Below are positions 55,611 through 64,000 of a DNA stretch of 64,000 nt, in pieces. Positions within the stretch are counted from its first letter, which is position 1. Each line of letters opens with the position of its first letter. Source of the DNA: Adiantum capillus-veneris (Eukaryota; Streptophyta; Polypodiopsida; Polypodiales; Pteridaceae); contig CM043956.1 in assembly GCA_014529385.2 (NCBI GenBank), positions 62,947,120-63,011,119 of the forward strand, written 5' to 3'. The position numbers were made by a program, and so were the translations under genes. The notes beneath the pieces are model-generated. The model was not told where the DNA came from. It ran no database searches and saw only the letters and a list, made by a program, of their open reading frames with translations.

Positions 55611-56264
55611 CCTACATGGTAGGGCACAACTTTTTTTTCTTATAATTTTTGGAGAGACCACAATGCAAACTCTTCACCATACTTTTGTATGGAACTTTTG
55701 CATGACGTACACTGTATAATCAGCATTTTCACTCTGTGATGCCTTGTTGCAAGACAAAATGTTTATTCACATTGCTTTTATGTAGCTTGACACAAAAATT
55801 GTCCTTCAGCTTGTACAATTGAGTGACACCCCTACACAATTATCAGGTCGGTAGTGTGGTTTAATTTTTATAGTCTTTTGATACTTTTGGTATTTTTTGA
55901 GTTTTCCAATGCGTCCTTAAGTTTAATTCAACTACAAGTTCTCCTAGTACATGCTCAATCTCAATTATCATATCTATATATCAAATAGATACAGACTTCT
56001 TTTCTCATAGTTGGGCAATTCAACTTTTGTCTCGTAGTACTCGATGTACTTTGTACATGTTTACTTTATTTCTAGGTGGTTGATGTCAATCTACATATGT
56101 CCTTGTTTGGTAATGTATTCTATATACTGCAGCCCAACATTCTCCTCTGCATAACCATTCTGTAGTACAAATACAAACTGCGATTTCCTCCTTAGATATG
56201 TTTTGCACTAGGTTTTGTGATTGATAGCCAAGACTCCTTGCTCCCTCCGATTGTGACAACACGT

Positions 56265-56266
<2 letters not shown>
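55611..56266. other. Unassigned AT-rich sequence
   Basis: No open frame, repeat or motif I can support. Confidence 0.5.
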
Positions 56267-56336
<70 letters not shown>

Positions 56337-56348
56337 AAGAAGAAGAAG
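56267..56348. repeat. (CT)n then (AAG)n microsatellite
   Basis: CT dinucleotides run 56267-56333, followed by AAG repeats to about 56348. Confidence 0.95.
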
Positions 56349-56415
56349 CGACCTTGACACACTCAAACTCTAGCTTTTGCTTGCATCCTCCCTTGGGCGA
56401 GGGGCATCCCTATTT

Positions 56416-56433
56416 GGGGGGGGGGGGGGGGGG
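56416..56433. repeat. G18 homopolymer
   Basis: An uninterrupted run of 18 G residues. Confidence 0.9.
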
Positions 56434-56782
56434 TACTGTTTTCATTCCTGCCCTTCCCACCCAAGCCCAAGAAACACCCTTACGTTCCTGCCCTTGCCCT
56501 GTTTGACAGCCTAGAGACAATATGACTTGAGACAAAGGCAGCTATTGGTGTTGTTACAAGAAACAATAGGCTTGGACAATCGTGAATGTGAAAGAGCTGG
56601 CCTCAAGTGGAGCTATGCGACAGAAGGACGACCCAACCCTTGCCATGCTTTGACGAGCTATAGACCATTGTTGTTGAGTAGCATTATTACTTCAAAGGTA
56701 GCCTTAAAGTCCTTGGTCTTGTTCTCACGACCTTGGGTCGGTCTCCATCAAGGATAACCACAAGCAGTCTCCCTTTGCATTC

Positions 56783-57529
56783 ATGTCTACTCGGGCCTCG
56801 TCCCAAGGTAAATTCAGCTTTGTCGGAGTCATGGCAACACCTCCAAAGGTGGACAACATCACCTTCGTGCAAACTGAAGTTGAAAGACTCTACAAGGAGA
56901 ATGATGAGCTAAAAGAGAGGCTTGCAGCCTTCAAGGTCCAACTCGCCACAGTGGAGAACTCCAAGAAGGAGGAGTTGAAACAAATGGAAGTCAAATTTAA
57001 TAAGGCAAAGGAAGAAGTAGAAACCACCCTCACAAAGGAGGTGAAAACTCAAGTGCAAGAGGTAATCTCTCGCCAGGTCGAAGACTGTGTGGCATCCATG
57101 CTACGCAACGACAACGATAACGACAAGAGGATATCACTCTCAATGTTTGCATTGGCGGGCTCCCAAGCAACTGGAAAGGGGAGGGGGACCTCAAGTTTCA
57201 CGAGTCCTTTGCCCGCATCCAATCATTAATCCACATGGTAGAATGGGATCCAGCAACAATGGGCTCTCTTGCACACGAACATCGCACCAACCATGCAATC
57301 ATCAGTTTCAAAACCGAGGCGAATTGAATCAAACTCCTCGAGCAATCACGGCTTCTCAAGGAAACCAAAACGTGGTTTGCAAAAAATCTTATGCCCGCTC
57401 AACTCAAGTAGAAGAAGGCACAAATCCAAAAGATGCGAGAAGAGCAAACAACAGGGAAATGGGCAATCTATCAAGGAGGTAAAGCCATTATTTAAGAGTT
57501 TCGAACTCCCAAACCGGCTCCCTCCTCAT
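56783..57529 (+). pseudogene. Coiled-coil protein remnant, LINE ORF1-like
   Basis: The first frame (ATG 56783) has a clear heptad coiled coil: VERLYKENDELKERLAAFKV, NSKKEELKQMEVKFNKAKEE, TKEVKTQVQEVISRQVEDCV. After a frameshift near 57120-57150 another frame reads GLPSNWKGEGDLKFHESFAR, HMVEWDPATMGSLAHEHRT, ISFKTEAN, KLLEQSRLLKETKTWFAKNL, MREEQTTGKWAIYQGGKAII. A coiled coil followed by a small basic domain of this form suggests a LINE ORF1 (RNA chaperone) protein. I cannot exclude a host gene fragment. It ends at a C25 tract. Confidence 0.4.
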
Positions 57530-57554
57530 CCCCCCCCCCCCCCCCCCCCCCCCC
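57530..57554. repeat. C25 homopolymer
   Basis: An uninterrupted run of 25 C residues following CTCCTCAT. Confidence 0.9.
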
Positions 57555-58540
57555 TGCATAGGCTTTGTTCATCTTATCTTATCTCCCTTTTTTTCCCCCA
57601 TACCCCTTGTTGGACCCTTAGTCCTTAACTAAGATGTATCTCACAACCCCCACATTTGGCAGAATCCTTTGTAATGTTTTGTTTCCAGTCCCATAGGTCA
57701 TATCTGACCTCCGTGGACGATAATTCAATCAATTTATCTATCTATCTCTCTCCTTCTACGAGAAACAAAGGAAAATTGACTACGCTTGATTTAGAGTAAG
57801 ATGTGTTCCTCAAAGGTGGGTCCTCGGTCTAGAGACTAAATGGCCAATATTACCGGGCTAAATGGCAATCTACAAACATCTACCAACTAAGGAGTAGGTT
57901 TAAGGAGAATGATTAAGCTGCAATTATTTGATCGATTCAATTACCCCCTTTAGTAGCCCTCTATTGTATAGTGAGCCCTATGGGACACGACTCGCTTCTT
58001 CCCAATGCTCATCAAGTCCCAAGCTAAGCTATTGTTGTTGTCGGTTCTACTCACTTGCTCGTGTTTCACAACAGAAGCTGAGGCGATAGTAATCACAACC
58101 AAATAAGCAAGTAACCAACTCCACTCCAAAATCTATCAAAACACGTACGACAAAGAGCAGTAGTGCATTGGTTTCCTTGCTCAAAGAGCTGTAGAGAAAG
58201 CACTGAAATTGGACCATTTTATACACAACTAAGCAGGAATCAATCATCATATATGCATTTCTTTTCTAAAAATTTACCAATGCACTTTGTACTTGTTTAC
58301 TTCAGTGCTAGATGTTTGATGTCAATTTGTGTATGTCTTGTTATGTTATGTAGAACTAGAAATTGAGTTGGTTATGTAGGCTTCAGAGATGAATCGCTTC
58401 ATTATTTTTAAACATTGTTGTCCTTTTTTGCAAGGTAATTTGTGAAAAATTACATGTTCAACACTCAAAAATGGATCTCAATTGTCAAAAAGGAATAAAG
58501 ATTAAAAAATCTTGAACAATCCGACCAAAATAGATACAAG
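57555..58540. other. Intergenic sequence, no gene seen
   Basis: Only short unconvincing frames. It has an AT-rich composition and a short TCTA run near 57737. It separates the LINE-like remnant from the promoter region of the splicing gene. Confidence 0.5.
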
Positions 58541-58719
58541 GGTATTTTGGGAATTTTGGGGGTATTTTGAGAATTAGAGGGGTATTTTGGTAATTTCTTA
58601 TTCAAAACTGGGCCAGCTGGTGGTGTAAAGCACGCCCGCCCATCCCCAAAAGCTCGGGCTAAGTTTTAAGACTATAGTATTTCTTCAGGCTATTTGCACC
58701 AGCATACATCTTCATTACC
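58541..58719 (+). promoter_or_regulatory. Upstream region of the SNRNP27-type gene
   Basis: 58541-58598 has three imperfect copies of GGGTATTTTGGGAATT. At 58609-58617 AACTGGGCCAG holds TGGGCC, the core of the plant site II element common in housekeeping and ribosomal/splicing gene promoters. The start context TTACCATGG is favourable. The transcription start is not known. Confidence 0.35.
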
Positions 58720-59289
58720 ATGGAGCTGGACAGGAAAGACCGTGAGAGGGAGAAGGAGCGAGGGCGGGAACGCGACAGAGACAGAGAGAGGGAGCGGGAC
58801 CGAGACAGGCGTAGAGAGAGGGAGAGAGAGCGCGACCGTGAGAGAGACAGAGACAACAGGGACAGAGATCGAAAGGCAAGCAGGCGTTCCCGATCCCGCT
58901 CTCCCCGCAGAAGCCGGCGCTCTCTTTCCAGGTCGCGGTCTCCTTCTAGGGGAGCAAAATCGCGTTCAGAGAAGCTCGATAAATCTAGGGGTTCTGATGG
59001 GCTTTCACAAAAGAATATAAACGAGAGCCAAAGGGCGGCCATTGTTGCGGAGTTTGTTGATGGCATTGCAAGAGAACAACAGGAGAAAACGGGTAGCCCA
59101 GAGCCTGATGAAGAAGAGCTTATGATGAAGAAGTTCGGGATACCCACAGGTTTTAGTAGCACTAAAGGCTGTTTTGTCGCCGATGCGAACCATTCAGCTA
59201 TTAAGTTTAATTCCAAGCGCCAACCCAGGCAATATATGAACAGACGTGGCGGGTTCAATCGCCCCCTTCCCGCGGAAATCAGCCGCTAG
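58720..59289 (+). CDS. SNRNP27: U4/U6.U5 tri-snRNP-associated 27-kDa protein (SNRNP27)
   Basis: 189 codons, uninterrupted, starting MELDRKDREREKER. Residues 3-60 are almost pure Arg/Asp/Glu. Residues 60-90 form an RS domain (RRSRSRSPRRSRRSLSRSRS). Then comes a linker SQKNINESQRAAIVAEFVDG. The conserved C-terminal family domain runs from about 128: DEEELMMKKFGIPTGFSSTK, then RQPRQYMNRRGGFNRPLPAE. This C-terminal signature defines SNRNP27, a nuclear component of the U4/U6.U5 tri-snRNP that acts in spliceosome assembly and 5' splice-site handling. Oddities are TKGCFV where the family usually has TKGK.V, and no intron in the coding region. With no poly-A tail or target duplication seen it may still be the true gene or an old retrocopy. 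Confidence 0.9.
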   Translation: MELDRKDREREKERGRERDRDRERERDRDRRRERERERDRERDRDNRDRDRKASRRSRSRSPRRSRRSLSRSRSPSRGAKSRSEKLDKSRGSDGLSQKNINESQRAAIVAEFVDGIAREQQEKTGSPEPDEEELMMKKFGIPTGFSSTKGCFVADANHSAIKFNSKRQPRQYMNRRGGFNRPLPAEISR

Positions 59290-60209
59290 TTATTACGTCA
59301 CAGGTTGTGGCCGCCTTCATGCACATTCCTACTCTCACATAGCTTTATCATGTATCAGGCAGATTGATGGCCTTGAATTATCTGCTCTCACGGACATGTT
59401 TCCGACAATACAGATAAGCACATACCTTTTCTTAGTGTGGATTTGCTTGGTACATACAGATATTTATTAATCAGTCTCTTGCTTTACAGCGATATTTTGT
59501 GGCTTTTAGTCTTGCAAAAGGACCTCTGCAGAAAAGGGTTTCATCCCCGGTAGGTTCTGTCCTTCACCCTAATGTAGTACAGAAGTGTTTGGATTGAAAG
59601 TATTAGCTCAAGGTTTTTGTGCATGCATGTGTGCATACCAGCAACAGTAACATGTCATTCCTTCGGTGGAGATTGGGTCCTACGATTGACAGTGTAAGTG
59701 CCTGACTTTACCATATGAAATGTGAGTTTATGCTTTTCAGCTATTGTTGGCTATATTTTGTGTTTTCTAAGTATGCTCCGTTGCCAGTTCCCATTTGTTC
59801 CACTGGTAGCTTCAAATAGCATGTTTTTGCTATTTGAAGCTATTTGTTCCATTGGTAGCTTCAAATAGCATGTTTTTGCTTGTAAGCAATGTTATTCTCT
59901 CTGATGTCTGATGTGTAGCTTATCCCTTGAACCTTCTCAAGGGTGAAAGCATGGATTGTGGTCTAATTGGGTCAAATGCTGAGACCAATTGACGGGAGTG
60001 TGGTTGCTATCGGTTGTTTCGGGCAAGCACTTTGCACTCAGCCATGTGGTAGGGCTACCAATGTGGGCCATACTTGTTTCTTTTCTTTCAGAGGGTTTAT
60101 TTTTTAGGCAGTGTTGAGTGGTTGCCACTTCGCACCGTTTGGGATTTGTTTGATGTGAAGTATGCAGACGATACTTTTATCTATACATTGTTTCAACATG
60201 GGTAGTATG
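59290..60209. other. 3' flank of the SNRNP27 gene
   Basis: No second gene is supported. It probably holds the 3' untranslated region. No obvious poly-A tail or direct repeat marks a retrocopy end. It contains the hairpin at 59807-59842. Confidence 0.5.
59807..59878. repeat. Perfect hairpin with flanking direct repeat
   Basis: TAGCTTCAAATAGCA at 59807-59821 pairs perfectly with TGCTATTTGAAGCTA at 59828-59842 across a 6-base loop TGTTTT. The block TGGTAGCTTCAAATAGCATG then recurs at about 59850-59873, so one arm is present three times. Confidence 0.9.
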
Positions 60210-60436
60210 TGTTGGAATTAGGGTTGCAGAGAAACACACACAGCTTGGAGAAGACGAAGGAAGCTCAAGGCACACAATAGAGAGTGTGTTACTTAGTGTG
60301 CAATGGAAAGATAGATAGCCCTAGAGTGATGGGCGTATATAAAATGCACGGGGGAAAAAACCTCCTAAAGAGGGAAAAAATGCCCCGGCGGTCCTAGTGT
60401 GTTCACACACATCACTACCACATGTATATGGTAACA
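60210..60436 (-). repeat. A5 3' LTR
   Basis: 227 bp, minus strand TGTTACCATATACATG to CCCTAATTCCAACA. It has canonical ends. Confidence 0.93.
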
Positions 60437-60511
60437 AATCCCCCCTGGAGTGATGCGGTGAACAAGAGCTGGCACATGAGTAAAGGGAAGTGCGATGCCC
60501 TGAGGACAGGA

Positions 60512-62191
60512 TCAGTCCACAAAGGGGAGTAAGCCCAAAGCTTTGCGGAAAGCTTCAAGCTTCTCACGAGACAATGCCTTTGTGAAAAGATCTGCAAGGT
60601 TGTCCTGTGTTGGCACATAAGCCAAGCTGATCTCTCCTGCTGAGAGCCTCTCCCTGACATAGTGGTAATGCACCTCAATGTGCTTTGTGCGAGCATGAAA
60701 AACTGGGTTCCTCGCAACTGCCAATGCGCTCTGTCTGTCAGTGTAGATAGTGTTGGCAGTGTCTTGTCCAACACCCAAGTCAGCCATAAGGCGTCTGAGC
60801 CATACACACTCAACCGTAGCTGTGAAGACTGCCCTGTTCTCAGCCTCACAACTCGAAGTGGCCACAGTAGGTTGCTTCTTGCTCAACCATGATATACATG
60901 AACTGCCAAGCATGAAACAAAAACCACTTGTGGACACTCGCGTGTCAAAACAACCAGCCCAATCTGAGTCCGAAAAAGCATGTAAGTCTGGCGGCAATGA
61001 TCCCCCTTTGAGATAAAACAAGCCAAGATGTAAAGTGCCACTAAGGTAGCGGAAAATCCTCTTGACAGCCTGCCAATGCTTAGACCCTGGGCTATGCATA
61101 AATCTGCTGACCTGTGAGATTGCAAACTGAATATCTGGCCTTGTGTTGCATACATAAATGAGGCAGCCAACAGCAGTTTGGTAAAGAGTGACATCAGCAG
61201 GATCGCCAGCATCATGTAGACTCAACTTCAAACCTGTTTCCATGGGAGTGGCAATAGGTTTGCAATCCTCAAGTCCAAACTTACATAGCAATGTCTCTAT
61301 GTAACTTTTCTGACACAAGGCAATACCACCATCACACTGCTTAAACTGTATACCCAAGTAATGATGCAACAGCCCCAAATCTTTCATCTTGAAAGTAGCA
61401 TTCAAATCAGCCTTAAATTCAGCAATATGTCTCTCATTTGGTCCAGTGATCAGCAAATCATCAACATAAAGAACCACAATGAGAAATACATCATCCTCAC
61501 GCTTTACATACAATGTGCTTTCTGTTGGACTGTTACGAAAGCCTCGTTTAACCCAATGAGTGTCAGCTTTCTCATACCAAGCACGAGGAGATTGCTTCAA
61601 CCCATACAAAGCCTTCTTACATCTGCACACTTTGTCCTCTTGTCCTTTTATGACAAAACCGCGAGGCTGCGTTACATAAACTTCCTCAAATATGTCACCA
61701 TTCAAGAAAGCAGTAACAATGTCTGATTGATGTACATCCCAACCAAAATGAGCTGCCAATGCACATAGAAAACGCACAGTAGTCATACGACAAGTGGGAG
61801 CAAAAGTCTCTTCATAATCTATGCCTTTTTGTTGTGCATAACCCTTTGCAACAAGTCGAGCCTTATGGCGATCAATCTCACCATCCGGCTTGCGTTTCAA
61901 CTTGTAAACCCACTTCGTACCAATGGCCTTTTTGCCAGGAGGCAAATCACATAAAGTCCATGTGTCATTCTCTATAAGTGCATCATATTCTGATTGCATG
62001 GCAGCAATCCAATTTTCTGAATTCTGTGCTTCATCAAAAGACAGAGGCTCCTCAACATCATGTAAACTAGACACAACCAAAGCATAACAATCTGATGCAT
62101 AAGATGCATGGCGAGAGCCTGAACGAGTACGACTAGACAAAGGTGCATCCAATTTACTGTCACGCAAAGTGTGCAACAACCATTTTGGCAT
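60512..62191 (-). CDS. Copia RT-RNase H, intact 559-codon frame (A5)
   Basis: The frame starts within the integrase-RT linker (MPKWLLHTLRDSKLDAPL). Visible: SENWIAAMQSEYDALIEND, KAIGTKWVYKLKRKPDGE, DRHKARLVAKGYAQQKGIDY, HFGWDVHQSDIVTAFLNGD, ALYGLKQSPRAWYEKAD, the RT active site YVDDLLITGPNERH, ATPMETGLKLSLH, and RNase H DSDWAGCFDTRVSTSGF, SSCEAENRAVFTATVE (the usual Tyr is Asn), TDRQSALAVARNPV and ADLFTKALSREKLEA. It ends at the family stop after PFVD. It is the best-preserved RT in family A. As part of a polyprotein it has no start of its own; upstream frameshifts cut it from gag. Confidence 0.9.
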   Translation of the reverse strand: MPKWLLHTLRDSKLDAPLSSRTRSGSRHASYASDCYALVVSSLHDVEEPLSFDEAQNSENWIAAMQSEYDALIENDTWTLCDLPPGKKAIGTKWVYKLKRKPDGEIDRHKARLVAKGYAQQKGIDYEETFAPTCRMTTVRFLCALAAHFGWDVHQSDIVTAFLNGDIFEEVYVTQPRGFVIKGQEDKVCRCKKALYGLKQSPRAWYEKADTHWVKRGFRNSPTESTLYVKREDDVFLIVVLYVDDLLITGPNERHIAEFKADLNATFKMKDLGLLHHYLGIQFKQCDGGIALCQKSYIETLLCKFGLEDCKPIATPMETGLKLSLHDAGDPADVTLYQTAVGCLIYVCNTRPDIQFAISQVSRFMHSPGSKHWQAVKRIFRYLSGTLHLGLFYLKGGSLPPDLHAFSDSDWAGCFDTRVSTSGFCFMLGSSCISWLSKKQPTVATSSCEAENRAVFTATVECVWLRRLMADLGVGQDTANTIYTDRQSALAVARNPVFHARTKHIEVHYHYVRERLSAGEISLAYVPTQDNLADLFTKALSREKLEAFRKALGLLPFVD

Positions 62192-62372
62192 ACCTCATTT
62201 TCAGCCCTTTCCTCATCAAGTACATCATGTACATCTGCATCAGTAATAGGCTGATCTAGAACATTTTTCAGAAACCCCCATAGGCTGTACATTTGCCTCA
62301 TTGGAAATTAGATTCGTATTTCCACCACTGAAAAGAGGCAACAAAGTGTCATAAATGTCCTGTGAGCTTACA

Positions 62373-64000
62373 TTATTCTCTAGTACATGACAGCAAGGGC
62401 TGAACAGAATCTTCCACAAACACTACATCCCGTGAAACCAGAATAAACTTTGTTTGCGGATGATATAACCTGTAACCTTTGCTTTCAGCTCTATAACCAA
62501 CAAAAATACATTTGACAGCCTTATCATCCAATTTTTTGCATTGTGTTTGTGGCACCAAAGCATATGCCAAACAGCCAAAAACACGCATGTGCTCAATAGA
62601 AGGCTTTCTAGCATGCCATGGTTCATATAGAGTAATAGACTGCAAAGCTTTCGTAGGACACCTGTTAAGTCCATAAGTGGCACACATGATTGCCTCAAGC
62701 CAAAAAGAATGCGGCAAAGCTTGACTTTTGACCATACATCGTGCCATTTCCTCAGTGACTTGTTTTTCCTCTCAGCAACACCAGTTTGCTGAGGTGTATA
62801 AGGCACTGTACATTGGTGTTTTATCCCACGACTAGCCAGAAATGCATTAAACTCATGAGACATATACTCCCCCCCTCGATCGGAATGGAGGGTGCCCATA
62901 CTACATATCGAGACATTTTCAGCAATAGCCAGAAATTGTTTGAAGCACATAAAAACTTCGAACTTCTCTTTAAGCGGAAATACCCATGCATGCCTGGAGT
63001 AATCATCAATGAAAGTCACGAAGTACAGGTAATTGCCCAAGGACGGAGTTTGCATGGGCCCACAAACATCACTATGCACAAGCTGTAACCTGCATGTGGC
63101 CCTAACTGAACCATCCTTTGGAAACTTAGAACGCTGCATTTTACCCCGAATACAGCCTTCACAAACATGTTTGACAGGTGCTTCAAGAGGCGGCAAAGAA
63201 GCAACCATATCAGATTTCTGCAAACGCAGCAAACTGACAAAATTCAGATGACCAAAACGTGCATGCCAAAGTTTTGCATTTGAAATAGCCCTTGAATCTG
63301 CAACAGCATTTGCAAAATTTTGTCCACACTTGTTATACAAAGTGAGCTTATACAGCCCACGGCACAAAAGCCCATATGCAACAATTTCATCACCAAAACT
63401 GAGATCATGAACTGTACATCTGTCATCCACAAATTTGACTACAAGTCCAAGTCTAGCAAGTGCGGATACAGACAAGAGATTCTTCTTGATCCCAGGTACA
63501 TAAAGTGCATCAACAAGTGTGAAGGAACTGCCATTAGCAGCAGTGAGCACAATCTTTCCAACTCCCTGAACTGGATAAAAGGCGTTGTTGGCACAAGTGA
63601 CTGAGTTCCCATGAGGGACTGACTCGAGAGAGGTAAACAATTCACGATGTGAGGTAATGTGCTTTGTAGCACCACTGTCGAAATACCACACATGTGAATC
63701 TGCAGCAACTGACAAGCATGCATCATGGACAGCAGGATTGTAAGTGCACTTTGCGCTAAAAGCCCATTCTGCATCAACATCAGCATCACAATCTCCTTTC
63801 ACAGAAGACTCAACAATGGCTGCATTTGTAGTGGAACCAGCATTTGCAGTGGAACCACCCTCTTTCTTCTTAGCCTCTTTGGCCTTCAACTTAGGACACG
63901 ACTTGATCAAGTGATCATTGGCTTTACAATAATGGCAACGCATCTTCTTTTTGCCCTTATCACCAGAATTGTCAGACGAAGTGCTGCCACCAAAAGCATT
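62373..64000 (-). pseudogene. Copia gag C-terminus, protease, integrase (A5)
   Basis: Open for 506 codons from 63943. It has knuckle CHYCKANDHLIKSC, protease FDSGATKHITSHRELF, zinc region LWHARFGHLNFVSL and HVCEGCIRGKMQRS, and integrase VHSDVCGPMQTPS, FIDDYSRHAWVF and LHSDRGGEYMSHEF. Near 62750 a one-base deletion shifts the frame. The true frame continues 62747-62373 as MARCMVKSQALPHSFWLEAI through DVVFVEDSVQ, ending at TRE and a stop near 62388. Gag upstream leaves the window. Confidence 0.9.

Larger units (their letters stand above)
60210..64000 (-). mobile_element. Copia element A5, 3' part, runs off the window
   Basis: Family-A element in minus orientation. The 3' LTR is 60210-60436, the purine tract 60437-60449, and pol and part of gag extend to the window end. 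The left flank (GTATG) differs from A4's, so it is an independent insertion. The 5' LTR and second flank lie outside. RT-RNase H is intact, while integrase carries the same one-base deletion as A4. Confidence 0.93.

Noticed and set aside
58659-59258. 199-codon minus-strand ORF rich in Leu/Ser/Arg
   Set aside because: It is the antisense shadow of the Arg/Asp/Ser-rich SNRNP27 coding sequence, whose low-complexity codons rarely give antisense stops.

Overview
The window is eukaryotic nuclear DNA from a land plant with a repeat-rich genome. The evidence is many Ty1/copia elements primed by initiator-Met tRNA, Ty3/gypsy pieces (one with a tRNA-Asp-type primer site), solo LTRs and one recognisable plant housekeeping gene. 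Degenerate, nested insertions suggest a large slow-turnover genome (fern, lycophyte or gymnosperm would fit), but the sequence alone does not name the species. No rRNA, tRNA, CRISPR or bacterial-type operon was seen.

Layout. 1-5323: plus-strand copia element A1, head-truncated and joined to an inverted copia fragment, with a gypsy RT fragment embedded antisense in its RT. 5324-16518: one decayed gypsy pol gene (RT, RNase H, start of integrase) split by nested insertions: a 2.6-kb largely non-coding LTR element L1 (TSD GATTG) that itself received copia A2 (TSD GTGTC), and a 1.6-kb solo LTR (TSD AAAGT/AAAGC). Removing the insertions restores the gypsy frame apart from point stops. 16519-25612: a gypsy gag scrap, then the 5' half of a minus-strand gypsy element (unknown ORF, 2-kb leader carrying a palindromic 280-bp tandem array, tRNA-Asp primer site, LTR). 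That LTR is interrupted at 20255-24925 by T1, a gag-only element with 1.1-kb LTRs. 25613-30704: decayed plus-strand gag/protease, a W[VI]PK-repeat remnant and unassigned DNA. 30705-35260: minus copia A3. 35261-36310: gypsy gag. 36997-41325: minus copia A4 (TSD AAAAG). 42575-44233: second solo LTR of the 1.6-kb family (TSD TTGGT). 45325-53386: copia B1, a different and younger lineage (TSD GGATG, LTRs differing at 3 of 208 sites) split by a solo T-family LTR (TSD ACGT). 53387-60209: low-copy region with tandem duplications, an RD-rich remnant, a LINE ORF1-like remnant and the intact SNRNP27-type splicing gene at 58720. 60210-64000: minus copia A5, running off the end.

The only likely host gene is the U4/U6.U5 tri-snRNP 27-kDa protein gene. 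Everything else is retroelement history. Items most worth follow-up are the ACGT-targeting gag-only family, the palindromic array in a gypsy leader, two copia copies that share inactivating indels, and sequence modules shared between unrelated element families.
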